A stretch of 64,000 bases of DNA from Salinactinospora qingdaonensis. Lineage in GTDB: Bacteria > Actinomycetota > Actinomycetes > Streptosporangiales > Streptosporangiaceae. Under the pieces are notes generated by a model, which saw nothing but the letters and a program-made list of their open reading frames with translations, was not told where the DNA came from and did not search any database. Positions within the stretch are counted from its first letter, which is position 1. Each line of letters starts with the position of its first letter. The DNA is taken from contig NZ_BAABDD010000001.1 in assembly GCF_039539445.1 (NCBI RefSeq), forward strand, positions 186,001 to 250,000. Direction: 5' to 3'. Shown one piece after another: positions 25,537 through 36,172 of this stretch. The position numbers were made by a program, and so were the translations under genes.

Positions 25537-27630
25537 ATGTCCACACCCCACTACCCCGCGGCCCATCGGCTCGATCTCACCGAAGACCGCCACGGCATGC
25601 GCGTGGCCGATCCGTACCGCTGGCTCGAAGACGCCGAGGCGCCCGCGACGCGCGAATGGACGGCGGCCCAAGATGGGCTGTTCACGGAAACAGCCACGGC
25701 CCTGACCGGCCGCGCCTGGTTCGCCGGCGAAGTCGAGGCGCTGCTAGGGGCGGGGTTCGTGGGTCCACCGAGATGGCGGGGGCAGTGCAGGTTCTTCGTA
25801 CGCCGGGGCCCCGATCAGGAACACGGGGTGCTCTACACCGCCGACGACTCCGGCGAGCGGGTCCTCATCGACCCGATGGCGATCGATCCCGAAGGCACGA
25901 CCACCCTCGACTCGTGGTCCCCCGATCGGGAGGGGCGGCTGCTGGCCTACCAGCTCTCCGCGGGCGGCGATGAAGAGTCGCTGCTGCGCGTCATGGATAT
26001 CGCCACCGGTTCCCTGGTGGACGGCCCGATCGACCGTTGCCGCTACAGTCCCATCGCTTGGCTGCCCGGGGGTGAGGCCTTCTACTACGTGCGACGGCTA
26101 CCGCCCGAGCACGTGCCCGATGGTGAGGAGCAGTACCACCGTCGGGTGTATCTCCACCGCGTCGGTACTCCCACCGACGACGATGTGCTGATCTTCGGCG
26201 CTGGCCGGGACATGACGGAGTACTACGGTCTCGCGGTCAGCCGCGACGGCAGATGGCTGTCGCTGACCGCCACCCGAGGGACCGCCGCGCGCAACGACGC
26301 CTGGATCGCCGACCTCGCCGAGCACGGACCACAGCAGCCTCGGCTGCGTCCCATTCAGGAAAACGTCGACGCCGAAGTCTCGCCCGAGGTCGGGCGCGAC
26401 GGCCGGCTCTACCTGTTCACCGATCGCGACGCCGCCCGGGGCAGACTGTGCGTCACCGACCCCAGCAAACCCGAGTACGAGACGTGGCGCACCCTCATCG
26501 CCACCGATCCCGACGCGGTGCTCACCGACTACGCCATTCTCGACGGGCCGGAACTGGAAACGCCACTGCTTCTGGCGAGTTGGCGCCGGCACGCCGTCAG
26601 CGAGATCAGTGTGCACGACCTGGCCACAGGCGAACGGCGTGACCAGTTGCCCCTGCCCGGCCTGGGGTCAGTGGGCGGGATCGTGGAGCGCCCCGAAGGA
26701 GGCGCCGAGGCGTGGGTGGCCTACACCGACCACACCCGTCCCGTGACGGTCTACCGCTATGACGGCCGCAGCGGCACGATGGAGCTGTGGGAGAGCGCTC
26801 CCGGCGCTGCGCATCCGCCACAGGTGCGTGTGGAACAGGTGAGCTATCCGTCGCGCGACGGCACTCAGGTGCGGATGCTGGTGGTCTCGCCTGCCGACGC
26901 GCCCGCCGGGCCGCGGCCCACGATCCTCTACGGCTACGGCGGCTTCGCGATCTCACTCGCCCCGAGCTACTCGGCATCAACGCTGGCGTGGGTGCGCGCC
27001 GGCGGCGTCTACGCGGTCGCGAACCTGCGTGGCGGCCTGGAGGAGGGCGAGGTGTGGCACCGCGCGGGCATGTTGCAAAACAAGCAGAACGTGTTCGACG
27101 ACTGCCACGCTGCGGCCGAGCACCTCATCGCCACCGGCGTCACCACGGCCGACCGATTGGCTGTTATGGGAGGCAGTAACGGTGGCCTGCTGGTGGGGGC
27201 CGCCATCACGCAACGCCCGGAGCTGTACGCGGCTGCGGTGTCCTCAGCACCGCTGCTGGACATGGTGCGCTACGAGTCGTTCGGTCTGGGCCAACTGTGG
27301 AGTGTGGAGTACGGGAGCGCCGACGATCCCGAGGCTCTGGCCTGGCTCCTGGCGTACTCCCCGTACCACAATGTGGTCGCAGGCACCGAGTATCCCGCCA
27401 CACTGTTCACGGTGTTTGGCAATGACACCCGGGTGGACCCGATGCACGCCCGCAAGATGTGCGCGGCGTTGCAGCACGCGACATCGGCCGCACCGGAGAA
27501 GCGCCCGATCCTCTTGCGGCGCGAGGACGCGGTGGGCCACAGTTCCCGTTCGGTGAGCCGCAGTGTGGCGCTAGCCGCCGACCAGCTCGCCTTCGTCGCC
27601 CATCACACGGGGCTGCGTGTACCGACCTGA
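25537..27630 (+). CDS. Prolyl oligopeptidase (S9A family)
   Basis: The 697-residue cytosolic serine peptidase cleaves after proline in short peptides. RVADPYRWLEDAEAPATREW at the start of the propeller-containing part is the family hallmark. The hydrolase domain shows YGYGGFAISL, MGGSNGGLLVGA (nucleophile Ser at about 547), NDTRVDPMHA (Asp at about 630) and VGHSS (His at about 667). MSTPHYP at 25537 is the typical start; an in-frame extension of about 150 residues upstream to 25069 is unsupported and overlaps the divergent HNH gene. No clear ribosome site precedes the ATG. Confidence 0.93.
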   Translation: MSTPHYPAAHRLDLTEDRHGMRVADPYRWLEDAEAPATREWTAAQDGLFTETATALTGRAWFAGEVEALLGAGFVGPPRWRGQCRFFVRRGPDQEHGVLYTADDSGERVLIDPMAIDPEGTTTLDSWSPDREGRLLAYQLSAGGDEESLLRVMDIATGSLVDGPIDRCRYSPIAWLPGGEAFYYVRRLPPEHVPDGEEQYHRRVYLHRVGTPTDDDVLIFGAGRDMTEYYGLAVSRDGRWLSLTATRGTAARNDAWIADLAEHGPQQPRLRPIQENVDAEVSPEVGRDGRLYLFTDRDAARGRLCVTDPSKPEYETWRTLIATDPDAVLTDYAILDGPELETPLLLASWRRHAVSEISVHDLATGERRDQLPLPGLGSVGGIVERPEGGAEAWVAYTDHTRPVTVYRYDGRSGTMELWESAPGAAHPPQVRVEQVSYPSRDGTQVRMLVVSPADAPAGPRPTILYGYGGFAISLAPSYSASTLAWVRAGGVYAVANLRGGLEEGEVWHRAGMLQNKQNVFDDCHAAAEHLIATGVTTADRLAVMGGSNGGLLVGAAITQRPELYAAAVSSAPLLDMVRYESFGLGQLWSVEYGSADDPEALAWLLAYSPYHNVVAGTEYPATLFTVFGNDTRVDPMHARKMCAALQHATSAAPEKRPILLRREDAVGHSSRSVSRSVALAADQLAFVAHHTGLRVPT

Positions 27631-27750
27631 GCAGTCGGCACCAGGCCAACCGTCTCATGGGGACAGTGCCGGCCCGTGTGCACAGCCACGACACAGCCTT
27701 GACAGAATCGACGAAAAGTCAACTGGCGAGCCGTTAAGAGAGGTGGCAGG

Positions 27751-28218
27751 GTGCCGGAGGTCGGCGGGGAGACGTCTGTGCGAGAAGGTGCGGCATGCAT
27801 GGCGCGGGACGGAGCCGGTCCCCGGCATGTCCATCTCGCCCACATTCGATTCGCTGATCTCGACCCGCTTAACCACGTCAACAACGTGCAGATGTTGACT
27901 TACCTGGAGGATGCGCGCATCGCCTTCCTGCGTTGGGACAGCGACATCGAGGGGGAAGGGATGGGAGCGCTGGTCGTGGCCCGCCATGAAGTCGACTACG
28001 TGCACCAACTGCTGTTGCGGCCCGAGCCGGTGCGCGTGGAGACATGGGTGCGCCAGGTGCGCAACGCCAGCTTCACGCTGGCCTACGAGATCGTCGACGA
28101 CACCCACGTCTACCTGCGAGCGTCCTCGGTCATGGTCGGATTCGACCCCACGACCCAAGGGGTGCGGCGATTGAACGAAGGCGAGCGCAAATACCTTGCG
28201 CGGTTCCTCGCCACCTAG
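27751..28218 (+). CDS. Hotdog-fold acyl-CoA thioesterase
   Basis: The 155-residue protein is a 4HBT-family thioesterase. HIRFADLDPLNHVNNVQMLTYLEDARIAFL contains the catalytic Asp and the N-H-V-N-N segment of 4-hydroxybenzoyl-CoA-type enzymes; ARHEVDYVHQLLLRPEPVRVETWV follows. It would release an acyl group from CoA or a related carrier; the acyl chain is unknown. A GTG at 27751 has GAGAGG upstream; an ATG at 27799 (MARDGAG) is an alternative start closer to the conserved part. Confidence 0.88.
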   Translation: MPEVGGETSVREGAACMARDGAGPRHVHLAHIRFADLDPLNHVNNVQMLTYLEDARIAFLRWDSDIEGEGMGALVVARHEVDYVHQLLLRPEPVRVETWVRQVRNASFTLAYEIVDDTHVYLRASSVMVGFDPTTQGVRRLNEGERKYLARFLAT

Positions 28219-28313
28219 ATCGCCCATGGATCAGAGCACCGTGACAGAGGGCGGCCTCCCTGGGCGTGGCGACAGGTCGGCGCAGCCGCCCGGGAGCAAC
28301 GGCTCCCCCTGGA

Positions 28314-28347
28314 GCTGCCGAGATCGCGCAACGGTCGAGGCACGAGC
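28314..28347 (-). repeat. Solo repeat-family core (copy C)
   Basis: Read on the minus strand this is GCTCGTGCCTCGACCGTTGC followed by GCGATCTCGGCAGC, a near-perfect match to the family core. The surrounding sequence does not clearly show the full composite. It follows the thioesterase gene, and no intact gene lies between it and 28725. Confidence 0.65.
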
Positions 28348-28724
28348 GAAGGGAAACGGCTTCCGGCCTCCTCCGGCCAGGCACCTCCCTCGTGCCCCAG
28401 CCACCGCGCCCAGGCAGTCCTCTGAAAAGTCGGTGCTGTGCCGGAGGTGACAGCGATAACGAACGGCGGCGAGGCCGTCGGGAGGACAAAACGGCGAGTA
28501 CCAATACCACCGGCAGGGTCGCGTCGTCATAGTCCCCCTCGGCCTCACCGAGAGGGCTCCCCGCCCCCGTTATGTTTTTTATGGTCCTGCAATGGGGCCG
28601 CCGGCCTCCGGTGCCGGCATGACTGTGTCCCCCTGTCGAAGACATGACCTGGGGGGTGGTGTCACCGGGACCGAAGGCACCGCCAGACCGCTGATAGAAG
28701 CACGATCCGCCCCTGGGGGTGCGG

Positions 28725-29125
28725 TGGGGTGTGGTTTTGGTTTGCGGAGAGCGTGCGGGGTTTCCCGTCGCTCGTGCCTCGAGCGCTGCGCGATCTCAGC
28801 AGCCCGGGGCGGGCTGTGCCTGAGGTGGAACGGGTGCCACGACGGGGCTTGGGGCCGGCGTGGGGCGAATGCCGTGACCGGGTGGACGGGGGTGGGGCGG
28901 CTCGACGCCTTCCGGCGCGCCCTCAGCCACCACCCCACCGGCGTATCCCCAGACCAGCAGCACCCTGCACAACAGCGATGTTCGGGGACGATGTTCGGGG
29001 ACACAGCGCCCCCGTTGAGGCGGCCGAGATCGCGCAGCGATCGAGGCACCAGCGGACGGAGAACACTCCCGCCCCGGACACCCCCCACTCCCGACGTGAC
29101 AACCCCATAGAAACACCCCCGGGAG
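28725..29125. repeat. Composite repeat element, copy D-E (about 400 bp)
   Basis: Two family cores face each other: GCTCGTGCCTCGAGCGCTGC at 28770 on the plus strand and the complement at 29019-29053. The outer flanks are also inverted. Read in reverse, the whole segment lines up with 56711-57140, including the outer arm ending GGGGGTGTTTCT, the phrase GGGAGTGTTCTCCGTCCGCT and several central blocks (GGGGATACGCCGG, GGTGGCTGAG, CCCGTCGTGGCACCCGTTCC). No reading frame with convincing composition is shared. It lies in a gene-free stretch from 28219 to 29215. Confidence 0.75.
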
Positions 29126-29215
29126 GTCCCTTTAAGACAGCGGCGGGCAGCGCACGTGAGGGCTCCCACATCTGCCTGCGCTGGTGCTGCCGGCGCTAGG
29201 AAATACGCTGAGACG

Positions 29216-30400
29216 GTGCCCACAGCCAATCGGTGGATCATCCTATGTATCGCGATCATCGCGCAGATCGCGACGGCCAGCGCGATGTTCGGCGTACCGT
29301 TCGTGCTCCCCGCGCTGCGCGACACCTACGGGTTGAACATCGCCCAGGCGGGAACGTTGGCGGGCCTGCCAGGGCTTGGCCTGCTGTCCACCCTGGTGGG
29401 GTGGGGAGTGATCATCGACCGCTACGGTGAGCGGGTCACGATGAGTCTGAGCCTGTTCCTGACCGCTTCGCTGCTGCTGTCGCTGCACCTGGTCGACGGT
29501 CCGGTGGGGGTGGGGGTGGTCCTGGCTCTGGTGGGGGCCGCCGGCGGGCCGGTCAACGCCGCGAGCGGACGTCTGGTACTCGGCTTGTTCGCATGGCAGG
29601 AACGCGGGCTGGCGATGGGGCTACGGCAGGCGGCGCTCCCTTTAGGGCTGGGGATGGCGGCGGCCGTGCTGCCCGCGGTAGCCCAAGATCACGGGTTCGT
29701 CGCAGCCATGACAGTCCCGGCGGCACTGGCTCTCGTGGTTCTACCGTTGGTGGTGGTGCTGGCCAAGGCGCCGACGCCAGACGAGGCCCCGGAACAGCAG
29801 CCTCTGCGGTCCCGAGACAGTCAGGGTTCCCCGTACCGACGGTTGCGGATCTGGCGGGTGCACAGCGTCAGCATGCTACTGGCCGTACCGCAGTTCACGG
29901 TCACGACCTACTCTCTCGTCTACCTGGTCGAAGAGCACGGGTGGGCGGAACCGGCGGCGGGAGCGCTCATCGCCGTGGGCCAGGTGGTGGGAGCGCTGGC
30001 GCGGATGGGAGCGGGCGCGTGGTCGGATCGGGCGGGCAGCCGGCTGGGGCCGGTGCGCCTGATCGCCGTGACCTCCGGTAGCGCCCTGCTGGCGCTGACG
30101 ATCGCCGCGCTGGTCTTTCCCGTGGCCGCGGTGGTGCTGTTGCTGAGCTGTCTGGTACTGGGAATGGCCCACAACGGACTCATGTTCACCGCTGTAGCCG
30201 AAACGGCCGGGATGGTCTGGGCGGGACGCGCCATGGCCATACAGAACTCACTACAGGCGGTCAGTTCGACGCTGACGCCGATGTTGATGGGGGTCGTGAT
30301 CCAGGTAGCGGGGTTCGCCATTGCTTTTGGTACCGCGGCGGCGTTTTGCGGCCTGGCAGCCGCTGTCGTTCCGCTGCGGCACAGGGCGGCGCAGAACTAG
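29216..30400 (+). CDS. MFS permease
   Basis: The 394-residue protein has the 12-helix pattern of the major facilitator superfamily. Helices 1 and 2 flank TYGLNIAQAGTLAGLPGLG, and the loop 2-3 motif IIDRYGERVTM is a recognisable variant of motif A (G-x-x-x-D-R-x-G-x-R). A central loop with APTPDEAPEQQPLRSRD separates the two halves. The start was placed at the GTG at 29216 because it leads directly into NRWIILCIAIIAQIATASAM; a GTG at 29156 is also in frame. Substrate unknown. Its stop overlaps the convergent globin gene by four bases. Confidence 0.88.
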   Translation: MPTANRWIILCIAIIAQIATASAMFGVPFVLPALRDTYGLNIAQAGTLAGLPGLGLLSTLVGWGVIIDRYGERVTMSLSLFLTASLLLSLHLVDGPVGVGVVLALVGAAGGPVNAASGRLVLGLFAWQERGLAMGLRQAALPLGLGMAAAVLPAVAQDHGFVAAMTVPAALALVVLPLVVVLAKAPTPDEAPEQQPLRSRDSQGSPYRRLRIWRVHSVSMLLAVPQFTVTTYSLVYLVEEHGWAEPAAGALIAVGQVVGALARMGAGAWSDRAGSRLGPVRLIAVTSGSALLALTIAALVFPVAAVVLLLSCLVLGMAHNGLMFTAVAETAGMVWAGRAMAIQNSLQAVSSTLTPMLMGVVIQVAGFAIAFGTAAAFCGLAAAVVPLRHRAAQN

Positions 30401-30915
30401 AGCGAAACGTGGATCGTCTCGCCCCCTCCGTCGTCGTCGCGGCCGGGGCGGGAGCGCTCCTCGGCAACCGGCAGTGTCGTCGCCGCCTCACTCGACGGCG
30501 CCTCGTCAGCCGTGTTGACCATACTGTGGGCCGCGTAGACGAGGTACTGCCACAACTGTTGGTCGAGATGGGGTGCCAACTCCAGTTCATCGACAGCGGC
30601 CCGCATGTGTGCCAGCCACCGGTCACGCTCGGCGGTGCCGATCCGGAACGGGAAGTGGCGCATCCGCAGTCGAGGATGGCCGCGGTTCTCACTGTAGGTT
30701 CGTGGCCCGCCCCAGTACTGCATGAGGAACAGGCGCAACCGCTCCTCGGCGGGACCGAGATCCTCCTCGGGGTAGAGCGGACGCAACAGCGGATCGGCGG
30801 CGACCCCCTCGTAGAAGCGGCGAACGAGGCGGACAAACGTCTCCTCACCACCGACGGCCTCGTAGAAGCTCGTGGGTGCCGCGCTGTCGTCGCGGGCAGA
30901 AGAAGTAGAACTCAT
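30397..30915 (-). CDS. glbO: Group II truncated haemoglobin (GlbO type)
   Basis: The 172-residue protein is a globin of the truncated group II. TSFYEAVGGEETFVRLVRRFYEGVAADPLLRPLYPEEDL gives the A to CD helices. LFLMQYWGGPRTYSENRGHPRLRMRHFPFRIGTAERDRWL carries the proximal His of helix F (RMRHFPF) and the conserved Trp at G8 (RW). These proteins bind O2 at haem and are linked to oxygen delivery or reactive-species handling. A polar tail after residue 140 is extra. ATG at 30915 was chosen over 30942. It overlaps the convergent permease gene. Confidence 0.93.
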   Translation of the reverse strand: MSSTSSARDDSAAPTSFYEAVGGEETFVRLVRRFYEGVAADPLLRPLYPEEDLGPAEERLRLFLMQYWGGPRTYSENRGHPRLRMRHFPFRIGTAERDRWLAHMRAAVDELELAPHLDQQLWQYLVYAAHSMVNTADEAPSSEAATTLPVAEERSRPGRDDDGGGETIHVSL

Positions 30916-31041
30916 AGCTGCCTGCCAGCTTACGTGGTGCAAACATGGTCAAGGACGACCGAATCCCGCGGTCGTGCATCCGAGCGATGAGGAGGATGAG
31001 GAGCACGACCGCAAGACGCGGCGGCGGGACGAGCCGTTGAA

Positions 31042-32706
<1,665 letters not shown>

Positions 32707-32760
32707 GTCTCCAAGACTAGGACGTCGGCACCGGTGCACAGGCCAGCCACATCCAGATGA

Positions 32761-33855
32761 TCATCGCTCCGGTCTTGGTCGGATGATCGGGGCGTGCTCC
32801 TCCAACCATTCGGGGGTCAAATGGCGCCACTGCCGGGGCGAGACGCCCTGCCGCAGCGCATAGCGGATCAACGCCGCCATGGAATAGCCGGGATCGACGG
32901 CGTGGACGCGGTCGAGCGCGGCGTCGGCGAGGGCGGGCTCGTTGGCCAGCCAGGCGCTGAACGCGAGCAGACCGCCCGGTGCGGCGGCGTAGGGCCCCTC
33001 GTCGACGTGGCGCAGTACGTAGCGCCACAGTGCGACATGGGTGGCCGCCTGGTCGGCCCGGATATGGGCCCATGCCTCATCTCGGACGCGGGGGGCTACC
33101 AAGACGACGCCCAGCCAGGCGAGGTGATCGGGGTCCTCGGGCATCCGGCCCGCCAGCGCATCAGCCACGACCGCACGCACCGTGCGCACGCCCTCGATGC
33201 GCAATGCCGTAGCGAAATCCGTGTGGCCGCCTGAATCGGTGCTGCCCCACATGCGGGCGCAGCGGGCCTCGGCCGCGAGTGTGGCGCGGTGCATCAGCTC
33301 GCGGCGCTCGCCGTTGACAGGGGCGATCGAGGCCGCGACATCCTCCCGCCCGGGCAACGCTGACATCCCCGCCACTACCGCTGTCGCGGGGATCGTGGAG
33401 GAGCCGACGTCGTAGGGTCGGCCTTCGGAGGGACAGCACTCCTGCGAGCACAGGTAGGACCAGTAGCGGCCCTCGGCGACGCGCAGCATCTCGCAGACCT
33501 CGACGCCGGCCGCAGTTAGGGCTCGCTCCGCCGCCTCAAGGCGGGGGGTGACACGATCCGCTGAGCCGTAGGCCACCAGGAGTGCACGATCGCACCCCTG
33601 TCGGGCCACTGTGGCGGCAGTGTCGGAACCGACATCGTCGGCTGAGGGCCCGGCGGTCGGGTCAGGGTCGTCGCTGGGCTCCGGCAGCTCACACTGGGCG
33701 GCGAACCCTACCCGCGTGGAGTCGCGCACGATGCCGAGGACAACGAGGCTGTCGCTGGGGTGGAAGCCGACCAGGTAGGGGATGGCGGCGATGACATCCA
33801 CCGGGTTCTGTAGGGAGAGGGAAGGGACCGAATCGAATTCGCCGTTAGTGACCAT
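32761..33855 (-). CDS. DUF4192 domain protein
   Basis: The 364-residue protein opens with SLSLQNPVDVIAAIPYLVGFHPSDSLVVLGIVRD, the diagnostic first part of actinobacterial DUF4192 proteins, and continues with an acidic linker and AYGSADRVTPRLEAAERAL. The C-terminal part ends GYSMAALIRYALRQGVSPRQW. Function is unknown; no catalytic motif is apparent. ATG at 33855 (MVTNGEFDS) was chosen; a longer frame begins at 33891. Its stop is 54 bases before ettA on the same strand, so the two may be co-transcribed. Confidence 0.9.
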   Translation of the reverse strand: MVTNGEFDSVPSLSLQNPVDVIAAIPYLVGFHPSDSLVVLGIVRDSTRVGFAAQCELPEPSDDPDPTAGPSADDVGSDTAATVARQGCDRALLVAYGSADRVTPRLEAAERALTAAGVEVCEMLRVAEGRYWSYLCSQECCPSEGRPYDVGSSTIPATAVVAGMSALPGREDVAASIAPVNGERRELMHRATLAAEARCARMWGSTDSGGHTDFATALRIEGVRTVRAVVADALAGRMPEDPDHLAWLGVVLVAPRVRDEAWAHIRADQAATHVALWRYVLRHVDEGPYAAAPGGLLAFSAWLANEPALADAALDRVHAVDPGYSMAALIRYALRQGVSPRQWRHLTPEWLEEHAPIIRPRPER

Positions 33856-33989
33856 ACGATCACCATGCGCCACGAACCCGCGGTCGAACAATTACAGTCG
33901 CATGGTTGTGGAAAAACCGTTGCGGTGCACGGCTTCACCGCCCCCCGGCGAGTCGAGCGGTGACCATCCCCGGCAAGAGTTGACCAGAG

Positions 33990-35336
33990 TCACGACGAGG
34001 GGTCCTCGGAGAGGGGCGCGTCGCCGTCACCGGGGGAATTGGGGAGACAGACACGGTCGCGGCCGGTGTCCTTGGCGTGGTAAAGCGCGAGATCGGCCGC
34101 GGTGAGCAGTTCGAGCAGGTCCCGCCCATGCACGAGCAGCAGCGCCACCCCGATGGAGATCGTGATGGTCACAGTGGCGTCCTCGGTGGGCAGCGCCATA
34201 CGCCCTACGCGCGCGCGTAGCCGTTCGGCCACCTGATGGGCTTTGGCCGTGTCGGCTCCGGGCAGCAGGACGACAAACTCCTCACCACCGAAACGGCCGA
34301 TGATGTCGGACTCGTCGAGTTGGTGGGTGAGGGTGTTGGCGACGCCGAGCAACACCTGGTCTCCGAAAAGGTGGCCGTGGGTGTCGTTGACCTTTTTGAA
34401 ATGGTCGATGTCGATGATGAGCACCGCCATAGGGCGCCCCGACTGCAAGGCCCGTGATAGTTCGGCGTCGGCCTCGCCCTCCCATGTGGCGGCGTTGAGC
34501 AGTCCGGTTTTGGGGTCGGTCCGGGCTGCGGTCTGCAACTGCTGGAACAACAGTCCCCGCTGGAGGAGCAGCACCGGCGGCAGCGCGACGGCGAGCAGGA
34601 GAAGCGACAGCCCGCACAGGATGGCCACCATGATGCCGACGCACAGTTCGGCCCCATCGGTCAGAGCCGCCTCACCGTCCCACAACAGTCCCCGCCACGG
34701 TGTCTCTGGCGCGCTCAACCGCACACCGATCGACATCACCGCCGTGTGGATACAGGTGAACAATGCGCAGCACACGACGGCGACGGCTACCCCCGAGCCG
34801 CTGGTGAGGACAGTCTCTTCCGAAATCGTCGAGCCGTCGCCGTGTTTGGCCACGAAGGGCAGGCCGCTGTCCATGACCGCGTGGAAGACCGACGAAGAGG
34901 CGAATCCCGAGAGAGCGACCGATGCCGCGTTGAAGACACGACGAAACGTGACGGCTCTGCGGATACGAAATTGGAGCAGGATGTAGATCGGGATCGGAAA
35001 GAGCAGGGAATAGACCGGCGGCAGAAGCAGCAGAGCCGGCAGCCACCACGCACCGAGGAGGTCACGCGAGACCCCGGCCGGGGAGCCGAGTCGCCGCATG
35101 GCCTCGACGCAGACCGCGGCGCCGCCCAGGAAGGCGGCGAATGTCCACAGGTCCCTGACCAGGATGGGGGTAAGGGGTACGGCGATCGCTAATAGGATGA
35201 GATCGCAGGTGACGACGGTCGCGATGAAGACGATCAGACATGAGGACTGAGTAAATAGCGGCCAGTGACGAATCTGGCAAATCTGGCGAGTCCATGATCC
35301 TTCACTATCCGTAACGGAATACTCCGCTACCGCCAT
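33990..35336 (-). CDS. Membrane-bound diguanylate cyclase (GGDEF)
   Basis: The 448-residue protein has about eight hydrophobic helices in its first 290 residues (for example LIVFIATVVTCDLILLAIAV and LLGAWWLPALLLLPPVYSLL), forming an integral membrane sensor-like region. The C-terminal GGDEF domain follows: DPKTGLLNAATW, IDIDHFKKVNDTHGHLFGDQVL and RFGGEEFVVLLP (GGEEF active-site loop near residue 350), then ITISIGVALL and DLALYHAKDTGRDRV. All metal- and GTP-binding residues appear intact, so it should make cyclic di-GMP. No I-site RxxD is evident five residues before GGEEF. GGAGGG before ATG 35336 supports the start. Confidence 0.9.
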   Translation of the reverse strand: MAVAEYSVTDSEGSWTRQICQIRHWPLFTQSSCLIVFIATVVTCDLILLAIAVPLTPILVRDLWTFAAFLGGAAVCVEAMRRLGSPAGVSRDLLGAWWLPALLLLPPVYSLLFPIPIYILLQFRIRRAVTFRRVFNAASVALSGFASSSVFHAVMDSGLPFVAKHGDGSTISEETVLTSGSGVAVAVVCCALFTCIHTAVMSIGVRLSAPETPWRGLLWDGEAALTDGAELCVGIMVAILCGLSLLLLAVALPPVLLLQRGLLFQQLQTAARTDPKTGLLNAATWEGEADAELSRALQSGRPMAVLIIDIDHFKKVNDTHGHLFGDQVLLGVANTLTHQLDESDIIGRFGGEEFVVLLPGADTAKAHQVAERLRARVGRMALPTEDATVTITISIGVALLLVHGRDLLELLTAADLALYHAKDTGRDRVCLPNSPGDGDAPLSEDPSS

Positions 35337-36172
35337 GCCGCCCTCCAAGATTTCGCCTGTCGCTGGCGGTCCCCGGGGAGGCATGACCACTCCAACGGAG
35401 GTTCTCGCTCCGTCGACGGCGATATGCCACCCCAGGAAGTAAATTACATTCAGTAATATAGTAATTGCCAACCGTGCAATCGATGGCGAAAACCGCTACA
35501 TTTGGTTGTGCTGCATCTCGTCGACACCGGCACAGCGGCCGTCGTCGGACGCGGATCGCGCGTCCAACGAGCGTGAGGAAGAGCCTGAGCGCTCGGGAGG
35601 GCCTCAAGGCCGTCAGACCGGGTCGGCAGAAAGGGAGGCTTCCGCGTCTCGGGATGGCACAGCAGGGGGACCACGCCGACTGCCGGCGAGGAGACCACCG
35701 CGAGACGGAAGCTTCAAAGAGGGGGCAGACAGGCGCACGCCCCATCGTCGACGCCGAAACCGGCGATCGCCATGGGCCGCGCCAACTGATGATGAGATTG
35801 GGGAGGGATCATGGCCTCTGGCATCCACTGGATCTAGACCGACCGCCATGTTCGACGATTAAAGGGCGGCTGTCGGCTCGCGGTACGGCTCTGGCCGTGT
35901 TCGTGCGCCGATAGCCGTACCGCCCCCGCATTCGATGCCCGACCGAGCGGCGACGCAGGCCGCTCCCATCCGTGGCTACCGCCCAGGCGGGCCGGGCTGG
36001 CCCCGGTCCACACCCCGATCGCGTTCAACCGTGCCCGCCGGGGCGGGGCGGCATCGTGGGCTTTGAGGAGGTGGTGCGGCCCGCTTCCTGAGCGCTACCG
36101 CACCCGACCACGAAACGCCCGGCACAACCGCCGGCACTCCTGCCCTCAGCGGCGCGAACGCCGCGAGCGAGC
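35337..36172. other. 836-base gap with no recognised gene
   Basis: This stretch separates the cyclase gene from the dynamin-like pair. The first 200 bases are locally richer in A and T and probably include the cyclase promoter. Several Arg-rich frames exist but look like chance. The only clear structure is an 11-bp inverted repeat at 35880-35923. Confidence 0.5.
35880..35923. repeat. 11-bp perfect inverted repeat, 22-base spacer
   Basis: GCGGTACGGCT at 35880-35890 is repeated in inverted form as AGCCGTACCGC at 35913-35923. It lies between the diguanylate cyclase promoter region and the end of the dynamin-like gene at 36173. It could be a terminator-like stem or a protein site; no T tract follows. 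Confidence 0.4.
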
